Shown: piece by piece, positions 1 to 6,083 of the stretch
Position numbering within the stretch: the first letter of the stretch is position 1
Layout of the letters: each line of letters opens with the position of its first letter
Origin: Planctomycetota bacterium
Lineage (GTDB): Bacteria > Planctomycetota > Phycisphaerae > WQYP01
Reading direction: 5' to 3'
Length of the DNA: 17,774 bases
Assembly (NCBI GenBank): GCA_021809365.1
Contig: JAKBAC010000060.1
Span: 1 to 17,774 of the forward strand
The notes under the pieces: generated by a model
The model's input: only the letters and a program-made list of their open reading frames with translations
What the model was told of the DNA's origin: nothing
The model's database searches: none
Program-made: the position numbers and the translations under genes

Positions 1-7
1 GGATCAT
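1..7 (-). CDS. 5' end of a divergent gene, product unknown (partial, runs off left edge)
   Basis: Only the start codon and the following codon are inside the window. On the reverse strand a strong Shine-Dalgarno sequence, AAGGAGG (complement of 15-21), lies 7 bp before an ATG at 7-5, so a gene very probably reads leftward out of the window. The same reverse frame is open upstream of this ATG for about 20 codons, so a slightly earlier start cannot be excluded, but the ribosome site favours this one. Nothing can be said about its function. Confidence 0.45.
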
Positions 8-115
8 TGTGAATCCTCCTTGATTCGTTACCGCATCCTTGGCCTTGGCCGCCACAACGGCGACCTTCCACTTCTAATCCTAACCCAAAACCGCCAACAA
101 TAGGAGTTACACCCG

Positions 116-460
116 TTGGCGATATTGGGGAGCACCATCAAACAGGAAATGGGAAGCGGCACAGCCTCAGATATTGAGGAACATTTCTTTCATGATGGCG
201 ACGCGTTTTACAAGGCCAATGTGAAAATCGGCGAACACACCTACAAGCTAAAAGTATTGCCCGATGGCACATTGCTGAAAATGAAGCTCAAGGAAAATGA
301 ACACCGCGACCATGAAGAAGGCGATCATGGTGATGCCGAACATGACTATGGTGAGCATGGGGACCACGATCACGCGGACAGAGACCATGGGGATCATGGC
401 GATCATGGCGAGCATGGCCATGCGGACAAAGATCATGGTGATCGCGGCGACAGCGACTGA
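116..460 (+). CDS. Truncated His/Asp-rich PepSY-like protein (partial paralog of the gene at 1883-2554, possible pseudogene)
   Basis: The 114-residue frame opens with a TTG that has AGGAG 9 bp upstream (102-106). It begins inside what is the second PepSY-like repeat of the paralog at 1883-2554. From position 139 (KQEMGSG) onward the two are closely similar in DNA and protein, through KVLPDGTLLK into a tail rich in DHG, EHG and HADKDHGD units with 13 His. Before 139 the similarity stops. There is no signal peptide and no first PepSY repeat, and an in-frame TAG sits at 101-103. If translated, the product would stay in the cytoplasm, unlike its secreted paralog. It may be a decayed duplicate, or a small metal-binding peptide using a fortuitous TTG. 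I see no PhoB-like box upstream, unlike the full copy. Confidence 0.5.
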   Translation: MAILGSTIKQEMGSGTASDIEEHFFHDGDAFYKANVKIGEHTYKLKVLPDGTLLKMKLKENEHRDHEEGDHGDAEHDYGEHGDHDHADRDHGDHGDHGEHGHADKDHGDRGDSD

Positions 461-505
461 TGCACAAGCCGCATGGCGTTGATGCCATTTCAGGCCAGGC
501 CGATC

Positions 506-600
506 CAGCGTTGCGCTGAACCGGCTTTGCCGGGCATGTCTGCTTTGACGGGGCGGGCATCCTGCTGATTGGCCGGCAGCGCCAATCGGCGTAAGTCGCC
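506..600 (+). other. Cluster of short hairpins in the 3' region after the truncated PepSY gene
   Basis: Four perfect short stems follow one another: CAGCG/CGCTG with a 3-nt loop (506-518), CCGGC/GCCGG with a TTT loop (521-533), GATTGGC/GCCAATC with a 7-nt loop (567-587) and GGCG/CGCC (588-600). A strong terminator follows at 638-669. The region has no convincing protein-coding frame. It could be a structured 3' UTR or a small RNA; no promoter of its own was identified. Confidence 0.35.
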
Positions 601-637
601 GACACACAAAGATGAAGAAGATCCTTCTCCCTTTAAG

Positions 638-669
638 CCCCGGTCAGGTAAAGCTGGCCGGGGTTTTTT
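638..669 (+). terminator. Rho-independent terminator after the truncated PepSY gene
   Basis: A 10-bp stem (CCCCGGTCAG with CTGGCCGGGG, one G-T pair) closes a 6-nt loop and is followed directly by six T residues. It ends transcription coming from the 116-460 gene or from the hairpin-rich region after it. Confidence 0.85.
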
Positions 670-674
670 GTACC

Positions 675-698
675 AGGCATCATCCCTGATGCCGTGGG
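675..698 (+). repeat. 24-bp direct repeat, copy 1 (contains an inverted repeat)
   Basis: This matches 773-796 with one mismatch, 98 bp apart. Copy 1 contains the inverted repeat GGCATCATCCCTGATGCC (7-bp arms, 4-nt centre). It lies just after the terminator at 638-669. Its role is unknown. Confidence 0.7.
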
Positions 699-748
699 CT
701 GGTTTCGGTGCCTGAGATTGCATACGCTCGACGGCACGATGGACCGTG

Positions 749-775
749 CCTGCTACTTACGACAAGAGTAGCAGG
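749..775 (+). other. Stem-loop with 9-bp perfect arms
   Basis: CCTGCTACT (749-757) pairs perfectly with AGTAGCAGG (767-775) around a 9-nt loop. It abuts copy 2 of the 24-bp repeat. No T-run follows directly, so it is not a standard terminator. It could be an RNA structure or a protein-binding site. Confidence 0.5.
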
Positions 776-796
776 AATCATCCCTGATGCCGTGGG
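773..796 (+). repeat. 24-bp direct repeat, copy 2
   Basis: It is identical to 675-698 except for one base, which falls in the left arm of the inner inverted repeat. It overlaps the right arm of the stem-loop at 749-775 and is followed by a short T-rich stretch (797-801). The rest of the gap up to the amidase start at 1086 holds no gene that I can support, only the box and -10 described at 954-986. Confidence 0.7.
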
Positions 797-953
797 TTTT
801 TCTTTCCGACGAATCCAGATTTGGGACAGTACGGAAGATCGCGACTGTTACGGCCCAGGCTCATCCACTCGTGGCGATGCTCGACGTTTTAATACCCATC
901 ATTTCCGGTTCGCAGAAATGGTCGCAGACTCTGCCGGCGCAATCAGGGCGCGG

Positions 954-986
954 TTTCATCTTCCTTTCACGTTTAAGGGCTATTGT
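954..986 (+). promoter_or_regulatory. PhoB-like direct-repeat box A and -10 upstream of the amidase gene
   Basis: TTTCATC-TTCC-TTTCACG (954-971) is two 7-bp half-sites repeating every 11 bp. Nine bases later comes TATTGT (981-986), a plausible -10. Near-identical boxes with the same 9-bp spacing occur at 1798 and 3781. E. coli PhoB boxes have the same layout (7-bp repeats, 4-bp spacer, about 10 bp before -10), so an OmpR/PhoB-family activator is the likely ligand, most simply the regulator at 3877-4551. This implies a transcript start near 993 and a leader of roughly 90 nt for the amidase. Confidence 0.65.
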
Positions 987-1085
987 GATCGGTGGTTCCG
1001 CAAGGCTTCGCCGTCGAATTCTCCGTTCGTCGAGGGTGGCTTGACGGTGCCACTTACATGTTTGGCGTTCGCGAAAGGAGCAATC

Positions 1086-1763
1086 ATGACGTATCCCGAT
1101 GAAAACAGTTCCACTTTCCTGGTGAGGCGTTGGAAAGCCTTGGTTATCCCGGCGATTTTGTGTTTTGTGGTTCTACCCCCTTTTCTGCATGGTGCTGTGG
1201 ATGAGAATAAGAAACCGGCCTTTGTGGTTATTGATCCCGGCCACGGCGGGATTGATTCAGGTACGCGGAGCAGTAACGGCGTGGATGAAAAGACCATCAC
1301 GCTGGCGGTGGCCGGAGATATGGTTCCGCTGCTGAAGCGTGACGATATCAACTTTGTCTTAACGCGCGATCGGGATAAATATGTGAGCCTCAACCAGCGG
1401 GTACAGATCGCCGATCGTCCCGGGGATCGTCTGCTGTTAAGTATTCATTGTGATTATTTCAAACAGCGCGGGATGCGGGGCTTTACCGTGCTTTACGCGC
1501 AGGGTGCCTCCCATGATTCGTGTGTCGCCGCGCACCTGATCGCTGCAGGCCTGATTCATGAGGGCTTTACCTGTCATGATGTCCGCATGGACACACGCGG
1601 GCTGGAGGTGCTGGATAAAAGCAACTGCCCGGCGGTGTTGGTGGAACTGGGGTTTATGTCCGATCCGCATGATTTACGCTATCTCACGTCAAAATCAGGC
1701 CGACAAAAGCTCGCTGCCGGCTTAGCTCGCGGCCTTAAGGCCTATTTGCATGTAACACGATAA
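1086..1763 (+). CDS. N-acetylmuramoyl-L-alanine amidase (Amidase_3 family), membrane-anchored or secreted
   Basis: This 225-residue protein should cleave the amide bond between N-acetylmuramic acid and the stem peptide of peptidoglycan in the periplasm. An N-terminal hydrophobic segment (about 18-36) follows the basic residues RRWK, suggesting an uncleaved anchor or signal peptide. The catalytic domain fills residues 45-222. It has zinc ligands H53 (DPGHGGIDSG), E68 and H121 (LLLSIHCD), and the catalytic glutamate E187 in VELGFMSD. The family often has A or N after SIH, where this has C. The frame is open back to 708, but I chose the ATG at 1086 because AAAGGAG lies 5 bp upstream and the predicted promoter at 954-986 is inside the longer frame. 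No SPOR, LysM or AMIN domain is present. The upstream box links it to the two-component system at 3877-6083. Confidence 0.9.
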   Translation: MTYPDENSSTFLVRRWKALVIPAILCFVVLPPFLHGAVDENKKPAFVVIDPGHGGIDSGTRSSNGVDEKTITLAVAGDMVPLLKRDDINFVLTRDRDKYVSLNQRVQIADRPGDRLLLSIHCDYFKQRGMRGFTVLYAQGASHDSCVAAHLIAAGLIHEGFTCHDVRMDTRGLEVLDKSNCPAVLVELGFMSDPHDLRYLTSKSGRQKLAAGLARGLKAYLHVTR

Positions 1764-1797
1764 AGCATCGCGCGGCAAAATATCGGTGCAATCAGCG

Positions 1798-1830
1798 TTT
1801 CACGTTCCTTTCATGGAGGGATGTTACGTT
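1798..1830 (+). promoter_or_regulatory. PhoB-like direct-repeat box B upstream of the His-rich PepSY-like gene
   Basis: TTTCACG-TTCC-TTTCATG (1798-1815) has the same half-sites, 11-bp period and TTCC spacer as boxes A and C. The -10-like hexamer 9 bp downstream, TACGTT (1825-1830), is weak, but its position matches the other two exactly. The start codon follows at 1883, giving a leader of about 45 nt. Confidence 0.6.
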
Positions 1831-1882
1831 AAGTCGATGCAGATTGAATTGTTCGATCTGCGATTTTCTCAGGAGTGCGGTT

Positions 1883-2554
1883 ATGAATCGCAAAGCATGT
1901 CTTATTATCGGGGTTGTTGGATTGGCTTTAGCAGCCAGAGGCACGCTGCCCGTGCGGGCCGATGCGCCGGACCATGGGGAATCCAAGGTGACCATGGCGC
2001 AATTGCCGACTGCTGTGGCTAAGACGCTTACGCAGGAGGCCGCGGGCGGGCAAGTTGGGGAGATTGATATGGCCGTCGGCGATCACCGAGTCACATACGA
2101 AGCCGATGTGGTTATCAGCAAAATGCCCTATGAAATTAAAATATCCACGGATGGCACGCTGCTGAAAAAGCACCTAAGCGATATGGATCTTACGATGGCT
2201 GAACTCCCCGCTGCCGTTGCGGCAACAGTCAAACAGGAAATGGGCAGCGGCAAGGCCTCCGATATCGAGGAAGATTACACTGATGCTGGAAGCGCTTATT
2301 ACAAAGCGACCGTGAAGATCGGCGAACACGCGTATAAGCTCAAAGTGCTGCCCGACGGCACGTTGCTGAAAATCAAACTCAAGAAAGAAGATCACGGCGA
2401 CCATGAAGATGGCGATCATGCGGATCACGATGACCATGGAGACCATGGGGACCATGGCCATGCGGATAAAGATCATGGAGATCATGGGGACCATGGCCAC
2501 GGCGATGGTGATCATGGGGATCATCACCATGGCGATCATGGCGACAACCACTGA
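1883..2554 (+). CDS. Secreted two-domain PepSY-like protein with His/Asp-rich metal-binding tail
   Basis: The 223-residue product has a typical signal peptide (about 1-28, MNRK then a hydrophobic run ending near VRADA). Two PepSY-like (PF11396-type) repeats follow: about 38-98 (MAQLPTAVAKTL to DGTLLKKHL) and about 105-167 (MAELPAAVAATVKQ to DGTLLKIKL). The tail (169-223) is built of DHG-type triplets with 18 His and many Asp, ending GDHHHGDHGDNH. Such tails commonly bind Zn, Ni, Cu or Co; which metal is unknown. I chose the ATG at 1883 over the in-frame ATG at 1844 because AGGAG (1871-1875) lies 7 bp before it and it starts the signal peptide exactly. It is probably a periplasmic metal buffer or sensor accessory for the kinase and pump downstream, which is an inference from the shared box and the His-rich sensor of the kinase. 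A truncated copy lies at 116-460. Confidence 0.8.
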   Translation: MNRKACLIIGVVGLALAARGTLPVRADAPDHGESKVTMAQLPTAVAKTLTQEAAGGQVGEIDMAVGDHRVTYEADVVISKMPYEIKISTDGTLLKKHLSDMDLTMAELPAAVAATVKQEMGSGKASDIEEDYTDAGSAYYKATVKIGEHAYKLKVLPDGTLLKIKLKKEDHGDHEDGDHADHDDHGDHGDHGHADKDHGDHGDHGHGDGDHGDHHHGDHGDNH

Positions 2555-2584
2555 CCGCCGGACATAAAAGCATCCTCCTCCCTG

Positions 2585-2628
2585 AGCAGGGCTGGCCCGT
2601 GGCGCTATGGGCTGGCCCTGCTTTTTTT
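2585..2628 (+). terminator. Rho-independent terminator after the His-rich PepSY-like gene
   Basis: AGCAGGGC and GCCCTGCT form the outer stem. A 2x2 internal mismatch (TG/TG) separates it from an inner GCCC/GGGC stem with a 10-nt loop. Seven T residues follow. It lies 30 bp after the stop codon. The remaining sequence up to the reverse-strand gene end at 2757 shows no feature I can support. Confidence 0.85.
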
Positions 2629-2756
2629 ACCCCTTTGCCCTCCGTCAATTCTAATTTGCAAGCTTGCGGTGGGCGAGCCTCTCCTCGCCGAGCAGGGATC
2701 GCCCGTGGTGCCAGGAAGCAGAGGTATACAAGCGGCTTGGATACCGCCTATGGCGA

Positions 2757-3632
2757 TCAGCCTTCGGCCTCGCCGGATGGCACGTCCCGATCGTCCACGG
2801 CAACCGGCTGAAGTGCCGGGGACGGGCTAACATCGATTCGGGTTTTGGAAAGATAGGCAACCAATCCAAAAATGGTCACGAGAAAAATGGCACTCGTGCC
2901 GACGGTTCCAAGACCCAGGCCGCCCAAGTCATGTGGTTGCGACATGAGATCTCCAATAGATGCGCCCAGCGGTCGCGTCAAGACATAGGCGGCCCAGAAC
3001 GCAAAAACCGAATTGAGTTTAAACTGGTAGTAGCCGATGGTGATTATTGCAATGCCCGTTGCAAAAATAAGCGCGGAGTTGAGATAGCCCCATTTCAGGC
3101 CTTCGGCCAACAGATCTCCACCCGATGTCCCCAGCGCAAACGTGAAGAGAATTGTAAGCCAGTAGAACGCTTCGCGTCGGGTGGTGAAGATGGTGTGAAT
3201 GGAAAGCGTCTTCTCGCTGGCGTACCAGGAAACGAACGCCACAAGCAGCAGGAACGAAAACCCGATGGTAGTGACACTTAAAGGAACGTGCATATTATCG
3301 GCGAGATTATCGCTGATCAGCGTTCCCACCACGCTGATGAGCACCACCGCAAACCAATACAGCTTAGGCACGTACCTCCTGGCGCGAAACTGGAAGTAGA
3401 GCGCCACCACCAGCAAACCGCTCATGAAAAGGCTGGTATAGGTCAGGCCAAAGCCCAGCTTGAGGTTCAGAAGATCCGCAGCGGTCTCCCCTACCGTGGT
3501 GGCCATAATCTTGATAATCCAAAAATACAGCGTAATTTCCGGCACTTTGTTCAACATCGTAGCGCCACGATCCTGCTGCAACAGAGTGTCCGACTGCGTA
3601 TCGCGAGTTCCCCGGTTTGCGTAGTTTGGCAT
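2757..3632 (-). CDS. COG4705-type multi-pass membrane protein of unknown function
   Basis: The 291-residue protein has a polar N-terminus (1-30), about eight hydrophobic segments between roughly 31 and 261, and a polar C-tail. It resembles the uncharacterised COG4705 membrane proteins, recognised from KVPEITLYFWIIKI and TTVGETAADLL. Four intramembrane acidic motifs recur at about 50-60 residue intervals: GETAAD (48-53), SDNLAD (107-112), GGDLLAE (171-177) and GASIGD (223-228). This implies an internally repeated transporter-like fold. The ATG at 3632 has AGGAGG 5 bp upstream; the longer frame to 3707 has no such site. It is divergent from the regulator gene at 3877, with a possible degenerate PhoB-like box in its leader. 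A role in envelope or metal stress is inferred from context only. Confidence 0.75.
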   Translation of the reverse strand: MPNYANRGTRDTQSDTLLQQDRGATMLNKVPEITLYFWIIKIMATTVGETAADLLNLKLGFGLTYTSLFMSGLLVVALYFQFRARRYVPKLYWFAVVLISVVGTLISDNLADNMHVPLSVTTIGFSFLLLVAFVSWYASEKTLSIHTIFTTRREAFYWLTILFTFALGTSGGDLLAEGLKWGYLNSALIFATGIAIITIGYYQFKLNSVFAFWAAYVLTRPLGASIGDLMSQPHDLGGLGLGTVGTSAIFLVTIFGLVAYLSKTRIDVSPSPALQPVAVDDRDVPSGEAEG

Positions 3633-3705
3633 AAGAGCCTCCTGTAAATAAATCGCCCCGCGACGCCCCGGAACATCCGGTGATTTTCGCCACAGACCAA
3701 CAGCC

Positions 3706-3738
3706 ACCCTAGCAACTGAACATGAAGGGCTGATTAAA
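3706..3738 (-). promoter_or_regulatory. Degenerate PhoB-like box D facing the COG4705 gene
   Basis: Read on the reverse strand, TTTAATC-AGCC-CTTCATG (3738 to 3721) matches the 18-bp consensus at 14 positions. It is followed after the same 9-bp gap by TAGGGT (3711 to 3706), a poor -10. The geometry matches the other three boxes, but half-site conservation is lower, so this is tentative. Confidence 0.35.
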
Positions 3739-3780
3739 GCGATATTCTTTTTGCGCCTGGCCGGATCGTGATCACGGGCT

Positions 3781-3813
3781 TTTCATCTTCCTTTCATCAA
3801 CTTCCTTTATACT
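3781..3813 (+). promoter_or_regulatory. PhoB-like direct-repeat box C and -10 of the two-component/RND operon
   Basis: TTTCATC-TTCC-TTTCATC (3781-3798) is a perfect 7-bp direct repeat with an 11-bp period. Nine bases later is TATACT (3808-3813), a good -10. There is no -35 match, as expected for an activator-dependent promoter. It sits 64 bp before the regulator start at 3877, suggesting autoregulation. Confidence 0.7.
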
Positions 3814-3876
3814 TAGGTGCTTGGTAGCAGTTGCCTTTTGCCTGCTTCCAAATGATGGGTGTTGGCAGGTGCGTTC

Positions 3877-4551
3877 ATGCGGGTACTGGTGGTTGAGGAT
3901 TTTAAGACGCTAAGGGAATCCATCGCGCAAGCTCTGCGCGAACAGACCTACGTGGTCGATGAAGCCGGCGATGGGCGGCTGGCGCTATGGCATCTGCAAA
4001 GCGGTCATATTGATGTGGTAATTCTGGATTTAATGATGCCGGGAATCGATGGCTTTCAGGTACTCAAGGCCATGGAACGCATGAAAGTCCGACCAGCGGT
4101 CCTGGTTCTGACAGCGCGCGATACCGTGGATGACCGGGTCAAAGGATTGGATGCGGGAGCCGATGATTATCTCACCAAGCCCTTTGCCCTGGAGGAAATG
4201 CTGGCCAGAGTCCGAGCCTTAACGCGACGGCGATATAAAGTGGCATCATCGAAACTGACCATCGGAACCCTGGCCATAGACCTCAACGCCCGGCGGGCTT
4301 TCCGGGCCGGGGTGGAAATTGAATTAAGCGCCCGGGAATATGCCATACTGGAGTATCTGGCCATGCGGCAGGGAGAAATTGTCTCACGGGCCGAAATTTG
4401 GGAACATGTGCATTGCGACGATTCGCCGCCGGAAAGCAATGTCGTGGACGTATTTGTAAGCTTGCTGCGCAAGAAAATTGACGCGGATTCGCCGGATCGA
4501 CTGATTCACACGCGGCGCGGCCAGGGCTATATGCTTGGGGCAGGTGTTTGA
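3877..4551 (+). CDS. OmpR/PhoB-family response regulator (heavy-metal CusR/CopR-like)
   Basis: The 224-residue protein is a receiver domain (1-115) joined to a winged-helix DNA-binding domain (about 128-222). Receiver residues are intact: acidic pair E7/D8, phosphoacceptor D51 in VVILDLMMPGIDG, T79 and K101 (LTKPF). The C-terminal domain has the OmpR-type LSAREYAILEYL and VDVFVSLLRKKI helices and the HTRRGQGYML wing. I prefer the ATG at 3877 (weak AGG 7 bp upstream) to the in-frame GTG at 3859, because MRVLVVED is the usual start of the family. The next gene begins in a TGATG overlap, so regulator and kinase are translationally coupled. The most likely targets are the four boxes described here, including its own promoter. 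Confidence 0.92.
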   Translation: MRVLVVEDFKTLRESIAQALREQTYVVDEAGDGRLALWHLQSGHIDVVILDLMMPGIDGFQVLKAMERMKVRPAVLVLTARDTVDDRVKGLDAGADDYLTKPFALEEMLARVRALTRRRYKVASSKLTIGTLAIDLNARRAFRAGVEIELSAREYAILEYLAMRQGEIVSRAEIWEHVHCDDSPPESNVVDVFVSLLRKKIDADSPDRLIHTRRGQGYMLGAGV

Positions 4552-6083
4552 TGGGATCCATCCGACTACGGTTGACGCTCTGGTGCGGAGTGGCCATTGC
4601 GCTGATGCTGGCGGTGTTGGGCGTAAGTTTGTATCTGACGCTGCAACATTCATTGCAATCGCAGTTTAACGCCTCGCTTGTCGCTCGAGCCACCCTGCTG
4701 GTGGATACGCTGGACTGGGACCAGCATCGCGGATTCCATGTCAGCACCGATTTTACTCCCATCGCCGGTGGCGAAAATCAGGGTACGCCGCATTATTTTC
4801 AGATATGGACACCGGAAGGAAAATCGGTTCTCAGGGCACCGGCGCTCGGCAGGCGTCAATTGAAATTTATCAAGCCGCCGCCGGACGCCGACGTGTTTGC
4901 AGCGGTCAATCTTGCCGGTGACCACGGTGGCCGCGAACTGGTGCTCCGCTTTCGCGAAGGTGACGACGATGATTCCGAGCACCATCATGATGCCCGGAAC
5001 GGACACGGACATGTGGATACCCATGGCGAAACGACCTTGCCGCAACAAGGTGATCATCTTGATTATCATGATGCGCCGGGGAAGCATGCGCCGCGTCATT
5101 ACATTCTCGCCGTGGCGCGACCCACAGAGGAGTTGGATGAAGCAATTTCGAGCATCGGCTGGTCGCTGGCGATTTCCTGCACGCTGACCACGCTGGTTTC
5201 CGCGGTTTTGATAGCATGGCTTTTACACCACGGTTTTCGTCCGGTCAATGCCATTGCGGAACAGATCGCCGCCGTCGGTGCCACACATCTGGACGATCGC
5301 ATCAGCCCGGAAAACATTCCGCGCGAACTATTACCCATTGTGGATCGTCTCAATAAGTTGCTGGAGCGTGTGGAAGTGGCGGTGAAGCGCGAAAAATCGC
5401 TTACGGCCGATATGGCTCATGAGCTGCGCACACCCTTGGCGGGTTTGCGCACGGCTATGGAACTGTCTTTATCCCGCGCGCGAGCGCCGGAGGAATATCA
5501 GCATACGCTCCGGCAATCGCTGGCGATCAGTATGCAAATGCAGGATATGGTGGAAAATCTTCTCATGCTGGCGCGGCTGGAGTCGGGATTGTCGGCAAAG
5601 AATTTGGAATCCTGTCGATTGGACCAGATGCTCGCCCGGCAATTGGAGCAGTTTTCCGATGGCATTCTGGACCGCAACGTGATGTTGGAAAACAGCGTAA
5701 TGATGCCGACGCTGGTGTTAGCTCCGCCGGAATTGCTGACACTGGTGATTCGCAATGTGCTGGACAACGCGGTAAGTTACGTCAATGATAAAGGGACGAT
5801 CCGGGTGACGTTGTCTGAAGCGGCTCATGAGATGGAATTGCGCGTTGCCAATACCGGCAGTGCGGTCTCATCGGCGCAGTCCCAACAGGTATTTGAACGG
5901 TTCTGGCGCGGGGATGCGTCGCGCACGGGGCAGGGGCGGCACAGCGGGCTGGGATTATCCATCGTGCAAAATGCAATGCGGCAAATCGGTGGCACGGCTA
6001 CGGTTGAATCTTCCCTCGGTGGATGGTTTACTATGATATTGCTATTTCCAAAGCATGGAAGCGATGGAGCGCATGAAGTTTAA
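4551..6083 (+). CDS. Sensor histidine kinase (CusS-like) with a His-rich periplasmic sensor domain
   Basis: The 510-residue inner-membrane kinase has TM1 (about 8-31), a periplasmic domain (about 32-202), TM2 (about 203-225), HAMP (about 226-280), a dimerisation domain with phospho-accepting H290 (DMAHELRTPLAG) and an ATPase domain. The ATPase domain has N402/N406 in the N box, NTG (434-436) in place of the usual DxG, as in CusS-like kinases, the F box (VFERFWRGD) and SGLGLS (465-470). The periplasmic domain contains a low-complexity stretch at 136-183 with DDDD followed by HHH (144-146) and seven further His. This could bind the inducing metal directly and echoes the His-rich tail of the protein at 1883-2554. 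The ATG at 4551 overlaps the regulator stop (TGATG). Confidence 0.92.
   Translation: MGSIRLRLTLWCGVAIALMLAVLGVSLYLTLQHSLQSQFNASLVARATLLVDTLDWDQHRGFHVSTDFTPIAGGENQGTPHYFQIWTPEGKSVLRAPALGRRQLKFIKPPPDADVFAAVNLAGDHGGRELVLRFREGDDDDSEHHHDARNGHGHVDTHGETTLPQQGDHLDYHDAPGKHAPRHYILAVARPTEELDEAISSIGWSLAISCTLTTLVSAVLIAWLLHHGFRPVNAIAEQIAAVGATHLDDRISPENIPRELLPIVDRLNKLLERVEVAVKREKSLTADMAHELRTPLAGLRTAMELSLSRARAPEEYQHTLRQSLAISMQMQDMVENLLMLARLESGLSAKNLESCRLDQMLARQLEQFSDGILDRNVMLENSVMMPTLVLAPPELLTLVIRNVLDNAVSYVNDKGTIRVTLSEAAHEMELRVANTGSAVSSAQSQQVFERFWRGDASRTGQGRHSGLGLSIVQNAMRQIGGTATVESSLGGWFTMILLFPKHGSDGAHEV

Noticed and set aside
248..607. Reverse-strand open frames of 119 and 105 residues opposite the truncated His-rich gene, and similar ones opposite 2174-2551.
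   Set aside because: They are shadows of the repetitive DHG-coding sequence; their Met/Ile-rich composition is the complement of the repeat.
675..796. The 24-bp direct repeats as attachment sites of an integrated element.
   Set aside because: Only 98 bp lie between the copies and no integrase or transposase is present in the window.
787..1044. Open frame of 85 codons in the gap before the amidase.
   Set aside because: Its composition and sequence do not look like a protein, it overlaps box A and the -10, and it has no ribosome site.
708..1085. Extension of the amidase reading frame back to 708 (126 extra residues).
   Set aside because: The extra part has no recognisable domain, includes the repeat, stem-loop and predicted promoter, and would bury the hydrophobic N-terminal segment. 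The ATG at 1086 has a good ribosome site.
2664..3281. Forward open frame of 205 residues opposite the COG4705 gene.
   Set aside because: It is antisense to a well-supported membrane protein, and its polar, Arg/Lys-rich sequence is typical of a complement frame.
3859..3876. GTG at 3859 as the regulator start.
   Set aside because: It adds six residues before the conserved MRVLVVED start and has no ribosome site.
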